The notes below the pieces were generated by a model. It made no database searches and was not told the origin of the DNA. It saw only the letters and a list, made by a program, of their open reading frames with translations. The position numbers and the translations under genes were made by a program. From contig CAUYUJ010019871.1 of assembly GCA_963575745.1 (NCBI GenBank), positions 629,519-664,518 of the forward strand: a DNA stretch of 35,000 nt, written 5' to 3'. This DNA is from Prorocentrum cordatum. Its lineage: Eukaryota > Sar > Dinophyceae > Prorocentrales > Prorocentraceae. Positions within the stretch are counted from its first letter, which is position 1. Every line of letters starts with the position of its first letter. Of the stretch, positions 1 to 8,803 are shown in pieces.

Positions 1-800
1 GGCTCTCGTCGCCTCGGCCAGGCGGCCGCTCGATTGCCCACAACCGCTGCATGCTCCTGGTCAACACAGCCCTCGGGTCAGACGAACGGAGGGGGGGCTG
101 AGAAGAGGGGGCCAGGGCATCAGCTCACCTAGCTTGCTTGCCTCCCAGCGCCGAAGGGGCCAGCGCACCGAGGAACAGGCGCCTGCTGGCGGGGCCGAAA
201 CCGGCTGCGCGCAGCAGATGTCGCACGTCCGACCCGAGCAGCCCCTGGAGGCCTCCGGCAGAGACCGGCCTGCCGGGAGGAGCAGGGTCACCAGAGGCCC
301 ACTCCACCTTTCCTCAGGCATCGATGAGGCACGGAGAGAGCTCTCAAGTGCCCAAAATCGTCGAACCTCGATCCGCGATCCTCCTTCCTTTCCCCCCCTC
401 CCCACAGGCATCGATGAGGCCCAGAAAGAACTCTGCAGACTCCAAAATCGTCGAACCTCGATCCAAGATCCCACTTCCTTCAACTCCACTTCGTGGAGAG
501 GTGGGGGCTGAAACCCAAGCATCCTACGCCGTATGTGTTCGGGACATGGGCCCCCCAGGTCCTCCGAACCTCAGCATCCCTTCCCGTGCGCCGGGGTTCC
601 ATCCCAGGTCGTTTTTGGATGGCACCCCGGTCCAAGACTGGCCTCCAAAAGCGCAGAATAACAAGAAAACAACAATCGTCCCAATTTGCTCGACACGCCC
701 ATGGGTTCCTGGGCTTATCCTGGGGAGTGCTCTGACCAGAATCTTGGCGGGAATAAGGCCAGGGCAGCGAGGAGAACCCCTGCATTGAGGCCCAAAAACC
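1..800. other. Left-end region, no confident gene
   Basis: I see no gene I can defend here. Weak protein-like reading exists on the minus strand at about 125-307 (a leucine/alanine-rich piece), and a 90-bp tandem duplication lies at 318-497. The motif TCGAACCTCGA occurs at about 365 and 453, and again near 34265 and 34525, so the two window ends share a simple sequence family. Small exons of a host gene are possible but cannot be shown. Confidence 0.4.
318..497 (+). repeat. 90-bp tandem duplication preceded by acceptor-like tracts
   Basis: GCATCGATGAGGC starts at 318 and again at 408, each time directly after a pyrimidine-rich tract ending in CAG (305-317 and 388-407). Both copies continue with a related segment ending in AAAATCGTCGAACCTCGATCC. 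The offset of 90 is a multiple of three, and in one plus frame the differences are mostly conservative (R/K, R/Q). This could be a duplicated acceptor-plus-exon module or a plain minisatellite. Confidence 0.5.
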
Positions 801-814
801 GTCCCAACCATGCA

Positions 815-1045
815 TACACGCACACACACAACACAAAAAACACTCTCACCTACACAGACACACACACACACGCGCGCATACACCTAGCAAAACAAAAATG
901 GCAAACAATCATTTCCCACAAACATGCACAACAACTCGCAACCAAAACAGTATCTGGTATATGCCCAACAAACCACAACAACCAAACCAATAACAACATC
1001 AACAACAACAGCAACAAACAACAACAGCAACAACAACAACAATCA
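815..1045. repeat. CA-rich and CAA microsatellites
   Basis: CACACA-type sequence fills about 815-895. A CAA/ACA-rich stretch fills about 958-1045 and leads straight into the dispersed repeat copy at 1047. CAA tracts also precede copies of that repeat at 22104 and 22908. Confidence 0.8.
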
Positions 1046-1046
1046 T

Positions 1047-1262
1047 TTTACCCGAACGCTCAGTGTTCTCCCCAGTGCCAGGGTTTTCATGCGACGCCAG
1101 CCAATACCCCCACTTCGTGGGGGGGCAATGCAAGCTCTACCAAACATCCACACGACTCTCGGGAACCACCCACACCCAGCTTCCCGCCCTATGACGTCAG
1201 GACACTTCACTTCGTGGCGCGCGGACGATCGTGGATACTACACTGGCGTGGAGTACACACCC
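1047..1262 (+). repeat. Dispersed repeat R1, isolated copy
   Basis: This segment matches 22150-22365, 22985-23200 and 23730-23940 at high identity. Shared landmarks in order are CAGTGCCAGGGTTTTCAT, a hairpin with stem CCCCCAC/GTGGGGG and a TTC loop (1107-1123), AGCTCTACCAAA, ACCCAGCTTCCCGCCCTATG, and GGACACTTCACTTCGTGGC. No coding capacity was recognised. It is probably a short non-autonomous element or a terminal part of a larger one; no tRNA- or 5S-like promoter was seen. Confidence 0.75.
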
Positions 1263-1336
1263 GCAGAGGTTGATCACTTGTTTGGGCCCCGCATGTGCCC
1301 CGCATGGTGCATTTGTTGCGTATGACATACATAGTA

Positions 1337-1625
1337 CAGAGAGACAGAGAGAGAGAGAGAGAGAGCAAGACAGAGAGCCAGTGGAGAGAGAGATAGAAAG
1401 AGATTCGTCACATGTGTGAGGCAACCTGAGAAGATGTGGTACACGGTACACGTGAGATGGTACGCAGTGCCAAGATAGTTGGTCACATTTTTGAGGCAAA
1501 TTCCTGGGAAGGCGATTACACAAGTAGATGTGTTACGTATGATAGATATGAAGCAGAGAAAGAGCGAGAGACAGAGAGAAGGAGAGAGAGGAGTCGGTCA
1601 CATCTTTAGGGCAACTTCCTGAGGG
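1337..1625. repeat. GA microsatellites and degenerate satellite units
   Basis: GAGA tracts lie at about 1337-1400 and 1556-1592. Two degenerate units of the ~95-bp satellite are recognised by GGTCACATTTTTGAGGCAA near 1480 and GGTCACATCTTTAGGGCAA near 1596. Confidence 0.65.
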
Positions 1626-1660
1626 ATGTGGGAGGACACAAGAGAGAAGGTATCGTTGTC

Positions 1661-1790
1661 CCGATGGTTGTCTCGATGGTTGCCCCGATGGTTGTCCTGA
1701 TGGTTATGGTTGTCCCGATCGTTATCCCGATGCTTGTCCAAATGGTTGTCCCGATGGTTGTCCCGATGGTTGTCCCGATGGCTGTCCCGC
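1661..1790 (+). repeat. 12-bp minisatellite (GATGGTTGTCCC)n
   Basis: About eleven imperfect copies of GATGGTTGTCCC run from 1661 to 1790. Open frames across it translate to RDNH-type repeats on the minus strand, which is a by-product of the period of 12 and not evidence of a gene. Confidence 0.85.
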
Positions 1791-1799
1791 TGCGATGCA

Positions 1800-2230
1800 A
1801 TGTTGTCTGTTTCTGCTGTTATACAGTCCCAAGGATGACGCATGCATTGCTCATACACTGGTGGCGCTGTGATCCTAACTCTCACTGCCCAACGCGCGCG
1901 TGCACAGCCAGACGGAGGGAGAGAAAGTACACAAGGTTCGTGACATACGCACGGTCCACCATGTTCTAAACGATCACATGCACGTTTAGTTCTGAAATTA
2001 TACATATGTACAAGCAGACATGCGAGGGAGACAGGGAGATGGCCATCGACAGTTCCAATACGGCTCCGAGGCGCAAGAGGGGGAGGAGGAGCAGGACAAG
2101 GAGGAAAGGAGAGAAGCGAGAAAGGAATAACGCAGACGGCGCGGCTCTGGACACAAAGGGGTGCCATACTTTCTCCTGCTTTCGCAAACAGGTCCAGTCA
2201 CACGTAGGAGTATACTCACCCAGAAGCATA
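1800..2230. other. Spacer downstream of gene 1, nothing recognised
   Basis: This is the 3' side of minus-strand gene 1. It is purine-rich around 2070-2130. No gene, satellite unit or copy of the 506-bp trailer found downstream of genes 2 and 3 was seen. Confidence 0.5.
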
Positions 2231-3168
2231 CTAAGGCGACTCGTCGTCTGCGACGTCGCAAAGGCGCTTGCGGCTGGCTGATACATGGCTGCCTGGCTGA
2301 TGCAGGTGCGGGCCTGGCTGATACCCGTGCGCTCCCAAATGCCCAATGATATTGCCGATACGCCTGCTGGCGAGAGAGCCGGGGCTTGCATACGGCAGTG
2401 CTAACGCGAGCACGTTGTGGACCTGCGGTGGCAAGGCCGGGTAATCGAGCATGTTCGGATACTCGTCGCTCTGACCAAAAGACCGCCATACGGGCAACCA
2501 CCACCACTGGTCTTGACGCGGATACTTCATCTCTGGGCCGACCTCAGGGGATACGTTCCAAATGGCCATTTTCTGCGGGTCCGTACCCATGAAGGCCGCG
2601 TGATACGCAATGAATACGTCCAAGGTGGCGAGGGCCCTGTAGGAGAGGCCGGATACGATCTCCGCATGAATGGGAATAGCGAGCTGACCGAGCAAATACC
2701 GCATACTGCTATACACCCACTGGCCCGGGTGGACGAAGAGGTTGGCTTTCCAGGCGACGATACCTCGCGCGGTGCACAGCGTGTCGAATACGTGCAGAAG
2801 GCCTGGAATACCGAGAAGTTCCCGAATACCGCGCGCGCGTAGAAGAAGGCGTCGAAGTAAAGCCACTCCGGCTCGGGGATGCCCCCCATACTGCGCTGGT
2901 AGTCCGGGTCGTTGTTCGTCTTCGACTGCCTCGTGGACATAACGCTCGATACGGCGAGGCATACGCCCTTGACACCCTCCCATAGAATAGGGAAGAAGAT
3001 ACCGCACGCGAACCACCTCTCCGAGCCACACTGCTTGAGCCAGCGCCGCGCATACGCCTCGTGGTTGGGTGGCGTGTGCCAGCGCTCCATACTGTAGCGC
3101 ACTTCATCATCGCTTGGGTAATACTCGCCCGTCACGGGGTCGAGCCGACCGGCCATCTGGGAAGCCAT
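2231..3168 (-). CDS. Gene 1: unknown protein, one frameshift
   Basis: I do not recognise this protein. The ATG is at 3168 and the stop is TGA at 2231-2233. The reading runs in one frame to about 2840 and in another from about 2830 on, giving roughly 310 residues. The switch falls at a GCGCGCGCG run (2831-2839), so a slippage indel, real or from sequencing, is likely. The N-terminal half is rich in W, Y and F. The middle is hydrophobic and could hold membrane or buried helices. The C-terminus is repetitive (G/H/P-rich) and ends in a basic-then-acidic tail. GTAT occurs on the sense strand about every 35 nt (about 33 times between 2210 and 3370). The 5' end carries a DinoSL relic inside a leader shared with gene 3. 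Confidence 0.6.
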
Positions 3169-3185
3169 ACGGAAGGCCGGCAATA

Positions 3186-3265
3186 TGGAGGTGAATACGA
3201 TCTCGCGATATACAGTAAGCGGCTTGAGCAGAAACCGCTACGTACAAACAGAAGCGAACCGCATA
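3186..3265 (-). promoter_or_regulatory. Leader A, copy upstream of gene 1
   Basis: This 80-bp block matches 9525-9604 upstream of gene 3 with about five differences, although the two coding regions are unrelated. It starts 18 bp upstream of the gene 1 ATG and contains a DinoSL relic. It is best read as a duplicated 5' untranslated/leader module. A promoter role is inference. Confidence 0.7.
3223..3244 (-). other. DinoSL relic, gene 1
   Basis: Read on the minus strand, these 22 bases match the dinoflagellate spliced leader at 17 of 22 positions, keeping CGTAGC near the start and GCTCAAG at the end. It lies about 55 bp upstream of the gene 1 ATG. Relic spliced leaders in genomic DNA are established in dinoflagellates as marks of mRNA recycling (reverse transcription of trans-spliced mRNA and reintegration). 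An identical relic occurs at 9562-9583. Confidence 0.65.
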
Positions 3266-3338
3266 CATGTGCCCAAATGCCAAAGTCCATACGACCGTAC
3301 ACGCAGAACACTCATGCGAGCGCCGTCGGAAAGACGAA

Positions 3339-3378
3339 GTCCGCCGCCGCACATGCGACCAGAGCAGGCATACTCACT
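3339..3378 (-). promoter_or_regulatory. Core of leader B, third partial copy
   Basis: GAAGTCCGCCGCCGCACATG, followed by CGAC, then A.AGC and AGGCATACT, is shared with 6164-6201 and 12044-12081, which lie upstream of genes 2 and 4. Here it lies about 180 bp upstream of gene 1. Three copies upstream of three minus-strand genes suggest an upstream control or recombination module; function is not shown. Confidence 0.55.
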
Positions 3379-3409
3379 TCATCTTTTTATTTGAATCCAC
3401 AGGCCTCAT

Positions 3410-3620
3410 AGACTTCCCCTGGGAACCCCCCAGACGCCCTCATAAACTTCCCCTGGGAATCGGGTCACAGAAACTAAGACAATCGGGCCCTGGGAACCCC
3501 CCAGATACCCAGAGATGTCTGGCGGCTGGGGCCGAAGGCCTAAAGAGAATACATAACCACAGGGCCCTGGGAGGCCCTCCCAAGATCCCCAGATGGGTCT
3601 GGCGACTCCGTGGGAAAGCC
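3410..3620. repeat. ~72-75-bp degenerate tandem repeat (CCCTGGGAACCCCCCAGA)
   Basis: CCTGGGAACCCCCCAGA occurs near 3418 and 3490, with a diverged copy near 3563. The intervening sequences are also related (CCCAGA.G.GTCTGGCG). Open frames here look like repeat artefacts. Confidence 0.6.
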
Positions 3621-3639
3621 CTCGGAGCACATATTACAC

Positions 3640-3800
3640 GTGAGCCGTGTTGCACATGATACATATTGCACATGATACGTCTGCTAGCCATGGGACACAT
3701 ACACACCAGAGTTGGTCACATTTCTGGGGCATGTTTTGACACACGTCCCCGTGTCATGTATGATACGTATAGCACATGAAACGTATGATAGACATGAGAG
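3640..3800. repeat. Satellite fragment
   Basis: It contains TTGGTCACATTTCTGGGGCA near 3712 and several copies of GCACATGATACGT or CACATGAAACGTATG. It abuts the first 506-bp trailer repeat. Confidence 0.7.
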
Positions 3801-4727
3801 ACCGTTTTGCGTGTCGGAGGTCACATTTGCAAAACACATCTTTGATGATACACTTGTGTATCCATGGATGTATGTGTGTCTGTATGTGTTAGTACGTGTG
3901 TGTCTCTATGTACAAGTGTATGTGTTTGCGTAAGTACGAGGATACGTACATATCAGTGCATGTCTCGACGAACGTACGTGTATATGTGTACGAGACTGTG
4001 TATGTGCACGTCTGCGTGTAAAGGCATGGCTATGCGCACCGAGCTCGAATGTTTACATGTGTGTGTATATGTGTGTAAGTCATTACTGGTGGCTCTTCTT
4101 TCATACAGTTCTGCTTGACACCAAAGTCTGCCACAATGCACTATACAACTGAGAGCACCGCCCCTAGGGCTCAGCCACCAGCGCTTCCAACGCGGCTTTG
4201 GATACACGTCTGGTGGCCCACTTTCCCTGACGTGTCGTCGCCAAGCGCGATCCTTCACAAGACGGAGAAGACACTTTGGACAGCTACCAGCATTTTATAC
4301 TTGCGAGACCGTTTTGCGTGTCGGAGGTCACATTTGCGAAACACATCTTTGATGATACATTTGTGTATCCATGGATGTATGTGCGTCTGTATGTGTTAGT
4401 ACGTGTGTGTCTCTATGTACAAGTGTATGTGTTTGCGTAAGTACGAGGAATATCAGTGCATGTCTCGACGCACGTATATGTGTACGAGACTGTGCATGTG
4501 CACGTCTGCGTGTAAAGGCATGGCTATGCGCACCGAGCTCGAATGTTTACATGTGTGTGTATATGTGTGTGTATGTCATTACTGGTGGCTCTTCTTTCAT
4601 ACAGTTCTGCTCGACACCAAAGTCTGCCACAATGCACTATACAACTGAGCACCGCCCCTAGGGCTCAGCCACCAGCGCTTCCAACGTGGCTTTGGATACA
4701 CGTCTGGTGGTCCACCTTCCCTGCACT
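3801..4727. repeat. 506/507-bp tandem trailer repeat, block 1 (about 1.8 units)
   Basis: ACCGTTTTGCGTGTCGGAGG starts at 3801 and again at 4308, a period of 507 bp. The same unit recurs at 8027 and 8533 (period 506). Each unit contains CA/TG-rich sequence, then CACCGCCCCTAGGGCTCAG, and the stretch encoding the C-terminal ~20 residues of gene 2. The second unit runs directly into gene 2 at about 4727, so gene 2 takes its stop codon and 3' end from this repeat. Confidence 0.85.
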
Positions 4728-5983
4728 TTAATTCTTTGATACTCGCTGGCGCCGCGAGCGTGCGCTGCGGATACCAGCTCCTGGTACGTCCGTTTGCACG
4801 CACCGGTGCCTGAAGGCTGCAGCATACCTCGCTTCACGAGCAGCGCGAGCTTCTTCACCGTATGCGACTTCCCGTACTTGATACCCAGACCTTTGGCGGC
4901 CTTGACCAAGCCGCGGTACTGCTGCGAAGGCTGCCTCGCATACGTCTGCACCTTCTGTGTCAATACGCTGAGACAACTCGCAAGCACACGGAGCTCTGGA
5001 ATACCGTCAGATTCTACCTTGGGACACAGACGGCGGCGACCGAGCTGATACGCCACCTCGCAAGGTCCGCCGTCTGATACGCCACCTCCCAAGGTCCGCA
5101 GCACAGCAAGCGATACTCCCACACAGCTGCGGATCGCCTCCAAAAGCTGAATTGTGTGACAACGCGTCGATACTAGCCCAGGCCGGACACGCGAAACGTT
5201 TGCCCGCACAGACTTGCTCTTGTCATACGCGTCAATGAGATACCAAACACCATGCAACGAATACCTGTTGATAGCCTGCCGCGTCTCGCAGAACAATACA
5301 TACATGGTCGCGACGCTCACTTGAGACGTGCTGTTGAGAGCCTTCCTCATACGACCCAATGCTGTGGTCATTGTGTCGCAGGAAACCACGCCAAAATACG
5401 CGAGCTCCGCAGCAGCATAGCGTGCCCACTTCCGACACTGCCGCTTCAGAAACCACTGATGCAGCTCCTCGGTATACTCCGTAGGCGTGAAGCCAATGCA
5501 ATACTCAACCATGTGCATAAAACACCTCATACAGTCCATGCTGTTATACTTACCGGCCATCTTCACCTTGTTCTTCTGCACGGCCACGGCCACGTAGTCC
5601 GGGATACTGTCCCCCATGGCCATGATGTCCGCGCTGGGGATACCGTCGCCACAGGGACGCTGAAGCCCCGATGCTAAGTGCGCCCACTTCTCCGCAAATG
5701 CGACAAGACGCCGTCGTATACGAACCCTGCGAAGTGTACGGATAAAGTGCAAGCCGGAATACTGAGTATGCAAGCCTTCTCGATGGGCTAAATACGAGCA
5801 CCCTTTTTCTTTGCATACTGCGTCGCAGTGACGGACGAGTCCTAAACAGAAAGCATCGAAGTCGTGCACGAATACGCTCCACTGATCCAAAATGTAGTCG
5901 CATACGACAGGTACTCCTGCCTGCCCTCTGGTAAAACGCAGTAATACGAAAGACAGCAAGAAGAGATACCCCGCGGACTCCAT
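4658..5983 (-). CDS. Gene 2: unknown 441-residue protein
   Basis: I do not recognise this protein. The ATG at 5983 is preferred because it is the first in-frame ATG after the spliced-leader relic at 6017-6038. It gives 441 residues with no internal stop. The first ~20 residues (after MESAG, a run of L, F and V, then R) resemble a signal peptide or signal anchor. The middle is cysteine-, tyrosine- and arginine-rich. The C-terminal ~110 residues hold two short related segments of the kind Y..LV.AA...G, followed by basic helices, which might be SAP-like nucleic-acid-binding modules; this is tentative. A 29-bp tandem duplication (about 5043-5100) lies inside the frame. Sense GTAT is very frequent. 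The last ~20 codons lie inside the 506-bp trailer repeat. The upstream flank is shared with gene 4. Confidence 0.65.
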   Translation of the reverse strand: MESAGYLFLLSFVLLRFTRGQAGVPVVCDYILDQWSVFVHDFDAFCLGLVRHCDAVCKEKGCSYLAHREGLHTQYSGLHFIRTLRRVRIRRRLVAFAEKWAHLASGLQRPCGDGIPSADIMAMGDSIPDYVAVAVQKNKVKMAGKYNSMDCMRCFMHMVEYCIGFTPTEYTEELHQWFLKRQCRKWARYAAAELAYFGVVSCDTMTTALGRMRKALNSTSQVSVATMYVLFCETRQAINRYSLHGVWYLIDAYDKSKSVRANVSRVRPGLVSTRCHTIQLLEAIRSCVGVSLAVLRTLGGGVSDGGPCEVAYQLGRRRLCPKVESDGIPELRVLASCLSVLTQKVQTYARQPSQQYRGLVKAAKGLGIKYGKSHTVKKLALLVKRGMLQPSGTGACKRTYQELVSAAHARGASEYQRIKVQGRWTTRRVSKATLEALVAEP

Positions 5984-6016
5984 GCCAAGGCTATACGTGG
6001 CCAAGAATACCCCCCT

Positions 6017-6038
6017 CTTGAGCCAAAGTGCCTATGAG
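6017..6038 (-). other. DinoSL relic, gene 2
   Basis: The minus strand matches the dinoflagellate spliced leader at 17 of 22 positions. The last 11 bases (TTTGGCTCAAG) are exact. It lies about 35 bp upstream of the gene 2 ATG, where a trans-spliced leader would sit in the mRNA. Confidence 0.75.
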
Positions 6039-6039
6039 G

Positions 6040-6095
6040 GAGGTGATGATGATGGTGGTGGTGATGATGGTGATGATGGTGGTAATGATGATGGT
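6040..6095. repeat. GATGATGGT microsatellite
   Basis: An imperfect GATGATGGT/GGTGAT tract sits between the gene 2 leader relic and leader B. A matching tract lies at 11891-11925 upstream of gene 4, so it belongs to the shared module. Confidence 0.75.
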
Positions 6096-6275
6096 TTCGG
6101 GGAGAGCCCTCGGCGAGGCGCAGACTGCCTGTGAGGGCCCGAAGACGGCCAGTAACGGCCTGTGAAGTCCGCCGCCGCACATGCGACAAAGCCAGGCATA
6201 CTGATATCACAGTTTTTGTTACCCCGAGACCTCATTGATATCCTATTTGTTTTTCTCTGGAAACCAAAAATCTAG
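6096..6275 (-). promoter_or_regulatory. Leader B, copy upstream of gene 2
   Basis: This block shares long near-identical stretches with 11925-12170 upstream of gene 4. Examples are GAGAGCCCTCGGC, GAGGGCCCGAAGACGGCCA, the GAAGTCCGCCGCCGCACATG core, and GAGACCTCATTGAT. Homology continues outward into satellite to about 6460. The downstream genes 2 and 4 are unrelated. A promoter is possible but unproven. Confidence 0.65.
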
Positions 6276-6289
6276 ATGGTAGGTCTCAT

Positions 6290-7560
6290 ACACAGTGCCC
6301 ATGATACGTATGCAGACCCGTGTAACACATGTCGCAGAGGCGTATACCAGACAAACAAAAGTTGCTCACATTTTTTGGGCAATGGCTCACATACTATGGT
6401 TACACACATGCATATTGCAAATGATATGTATGTTGACCATGAGACAGAGAAGTTGGTCACATTTTTTGGGCAAATTGTGCTTCACATGCGGTGGATATGC
6501 ATATTGCCCAAGATACGCATGGGAAACATGAGGCACAGAAGTTGATCAATTTTGGGGATTTTGCCTCACAGCCACACTGCTTCTTACGCAGGATACACGT
6601 TGCACATGATACGTATGAGGGACAGAAGACAAAAGTTGGTCACATTTTTGGGGCAAGTGTTGCCTCACAGTCACACTGCTTCTTACGTAGGATACAAATT
6701 GCACATGATACGTGTGTATGCGAGACAGAAGACAAAAGTTGGTCAAATTTTTGAGGCATTTTGCCTCACAGCCACACTGCTTCTTACGTAGGAAACACAT
6801 TCCGCATGATACGTATGAGAGAAAGAAGACAAAAGTTGCTCACATTTTGGGACCAAATTTTGCCTCACAGCCACACTGCTTCTTACGTAGGATACACGTT
6901 GCACATGATACGTATGAGAGACAGAAGACAAAAGTTGGTCACATTTTTGGGGCAAGTGTTGCCTCAAAGCCACACTACTTCTTACGCAGGATACAAATTG
7001 CACATGATACGTAGTACATGAGTACGGAGACGGAACCCAAAAGTTGGTCACATTTTTGGGGCAAATTTTGCCTCACAGCCACACTGCTTCTTCCGTAGGC
7101 TGCACGTTGCACATGATACGTATGAGAGACAGAAGACAAAAGGTGGTCACATTTTTGGGGCAAGTGTTGCCTCACAGCCACACTGCTTCTTACATAGGAA
7201 CACATTGCAAAGAGTATGACAGAAAAGAAGCAGGGGCAAAAGTTAGTCACATTTTTGAGGCAGATGTTCTCACATGCAGTTGACTACGTGTAATACATGT
7301 TGCAGAGGGGTCAGACAGACACGAGGCATAGACGAAAGTTCGTCACATTTTTGAGGCAAATTTTGGCGCACATGCCGTGGTTGCGTATGAACATATTGCA
7401 CAGTATACGTATGGTAAACATTGGACAGAGAGGTTGGTCACATTTTTGGGGCGATGGCTCACATGCTGTGGTTACATATATGCATATTGCACATGATACG
7501 TATGTTCACCGTTAGACAGACAGGTTGGTCACATTTTTGGGGATGATACGTATAGCACGT
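6290..7560. repeat. ~95-100-bp satellite array 1 (about 13 units)
   Basis: Units are marked by GGTCACATTTTTGGGGCAA near 6368, 6460, 6641, 6840, 6939, 7049, 7148, 7246, 7343, 7439 and 7528. They also carry CCTCACAGCCACACTGCTTC and CACATGATACGTATG. The middle units (6560-7200) are the most alike, suggesting recent local amplification. Open frames across it are repeat artefacts. Confidence 0.9.
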
Positions 7561-7611
7561 GAAACGTATGATACGTATAGCACATGATACGTATGATAGA
7601 CATGAGAGCAA

Positions 7612-7776
7612 AAGAGGCTGACGCAGGCTGAGGCCGAGGCTGAGGGTGAAGCTGAAGCTGGAGCAGGCTGAGACTGGGACACGCTGAGCTGATGCAGCTG
7701 AGGCTGAGACAGGCTGAGGCCGACGCTGAGGCAGGCTGGTGCTGAGGCAGGCGAAGACTGAGGCTGAGGACGATAC

Positions 7777-7813
<37 letters not shown>

Positions 7814-7860
7814 CCGTCACCCTCGCCGTCGCCGCCGCCGCCTCCGTCGCCGTTGCCATA
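7612..7860. repeat. GCTGAG hexamer block followed by CGTCGC block
   Basis: A (GCTGAG)n-type tract fills about 7616-7770 and is followed by a (CGTCGC)n-type tract at about 7785-7855. The same two blocks in the same order occur at 10325-10760. Open frames through them are low complexity. Confidence 0.85.
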
Positions 7861-7869
7861 CCCATGATT

Positions 7870-7900
7870 CTCGATGCACGTGACGCGTGCGGGCCCTGAA
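7870..7900 (-). other. Short trailer motif shared with gene 5
   Basis: About 30 bp matches 14001-14030, just downstream of the Helitron gene, at 26 of 30 positions (core TGCGGGCCCTGA). Here it sits beyond the trailer block of gene 3. It may be another shared 3' module. Confidence 0.5.
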
Positions 7901-7949
7901 ACGCACAGTAGATATGATACTACGCCAACTTGCAGGAAGTAAGGCAGAA

Positions 7950-8710
7950 CGTGTCGTCGCCAAGCGCGATCCTTCACAAGACGGAGAAGACACTTTGGAC
8001 AGCTACCAGCATTTTATACTTGCGAGACCGTTTTGCGTGTCGGAGGTCACATTTGCGAAACACATCTTTGATGATACACTTGTGTATCCATGGATGCATG
8101 TGTGTCTGTATGTGTTAGTACGTGTGTGTCTCTATGTACAAGTGTATGTGTTTGCGTAAGTACGAGGATACGTACATATCAGTGCATGTCTCGACGAACG
8201 TACGTGTATATGTGTACGAGACTGTGTATGTGCACGTCTGCGTGTAAAGGCATGGCTATGCGCACCGAGCTCGAATGTTTACATGTGTGTGTATACGTGT
8301 GTGTATGTCATTACTGGTGGCTCTTCTTTCATACAGTTCTGCTTGACACCAAGTCTGCCACAATGCACTATACAACTGAGCACCGCCCCTAGGGCTCAGC
8401 CACCAGCGCTTCCAACGTGGCTTTGGATACACGTCTGGTGGTCCACCTTCCCTGACGTGTCGTCGCCAAGCGCGATCCTTCACAAGACGGAGAAGACACT
8501 TTGGACAGCTACCAGCATTTTATACTTGCGAGACCGTTTTGCGTGTCGGAGGTCACATTTGCGAAGCACATCTTTGATGATACACTTGTGTATCCATGGA
8601 TGTATGTGTGTCTGTATGTGTTAGTACGTGTGTGTCTCTATGTACAAGTGTATGTGTTTGCGTAAGTACGAGGATATATATATATATATATATATATATC
8701 AGTGCATGTC
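7950..8710. repeat. 506-bp tandem trailer repeat, block 2
   Basis: It starts with a 77-bp partial unit (CGTGTCGTCGCCAAGCGCGA), then full copies begin at 8027 and 8533. It is nearly identical to 3801-4727. It ends in an AT microsatellite and then CAGTGCATGTCTCG. It lies downstream of gene 3 in the same relative position and orientation as block 1 does for gene 2. Confidence 0.85.
8674..8699. repeat. (AT)n microsatellite
   Basis: A pure AT dinucleotide tract of about 13 units replaces the GATACGTACAT sequence found at this point in the other trailer copies. Confidence 0.9.
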
Positions 8711-8742
8711 TCGCGCTTCATACATGTCTGCGCCAGTGCTAT

Positions 8743-8803
8743 CCAGTGCTATACCGCGCCCTCATAGGCGAATGTATCCAGTGCTATACCGCGCCCTCAG
8801 AGG
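8743..8803. repeat. 35-bp direct duplication at the gene 3 terminus
   Basis: CCAGTGCTATACCGCGCCCT occurs at about 8743 and 8778. The second copy overlaps the last codons of gene 3. Confidence 0.7.

Noticed and set aside
1598-2167. RDNH-repeat protein on the minus strand
   Set aside because: It is the translation of a 12-bp minisatellite, whose period keeps frames open.
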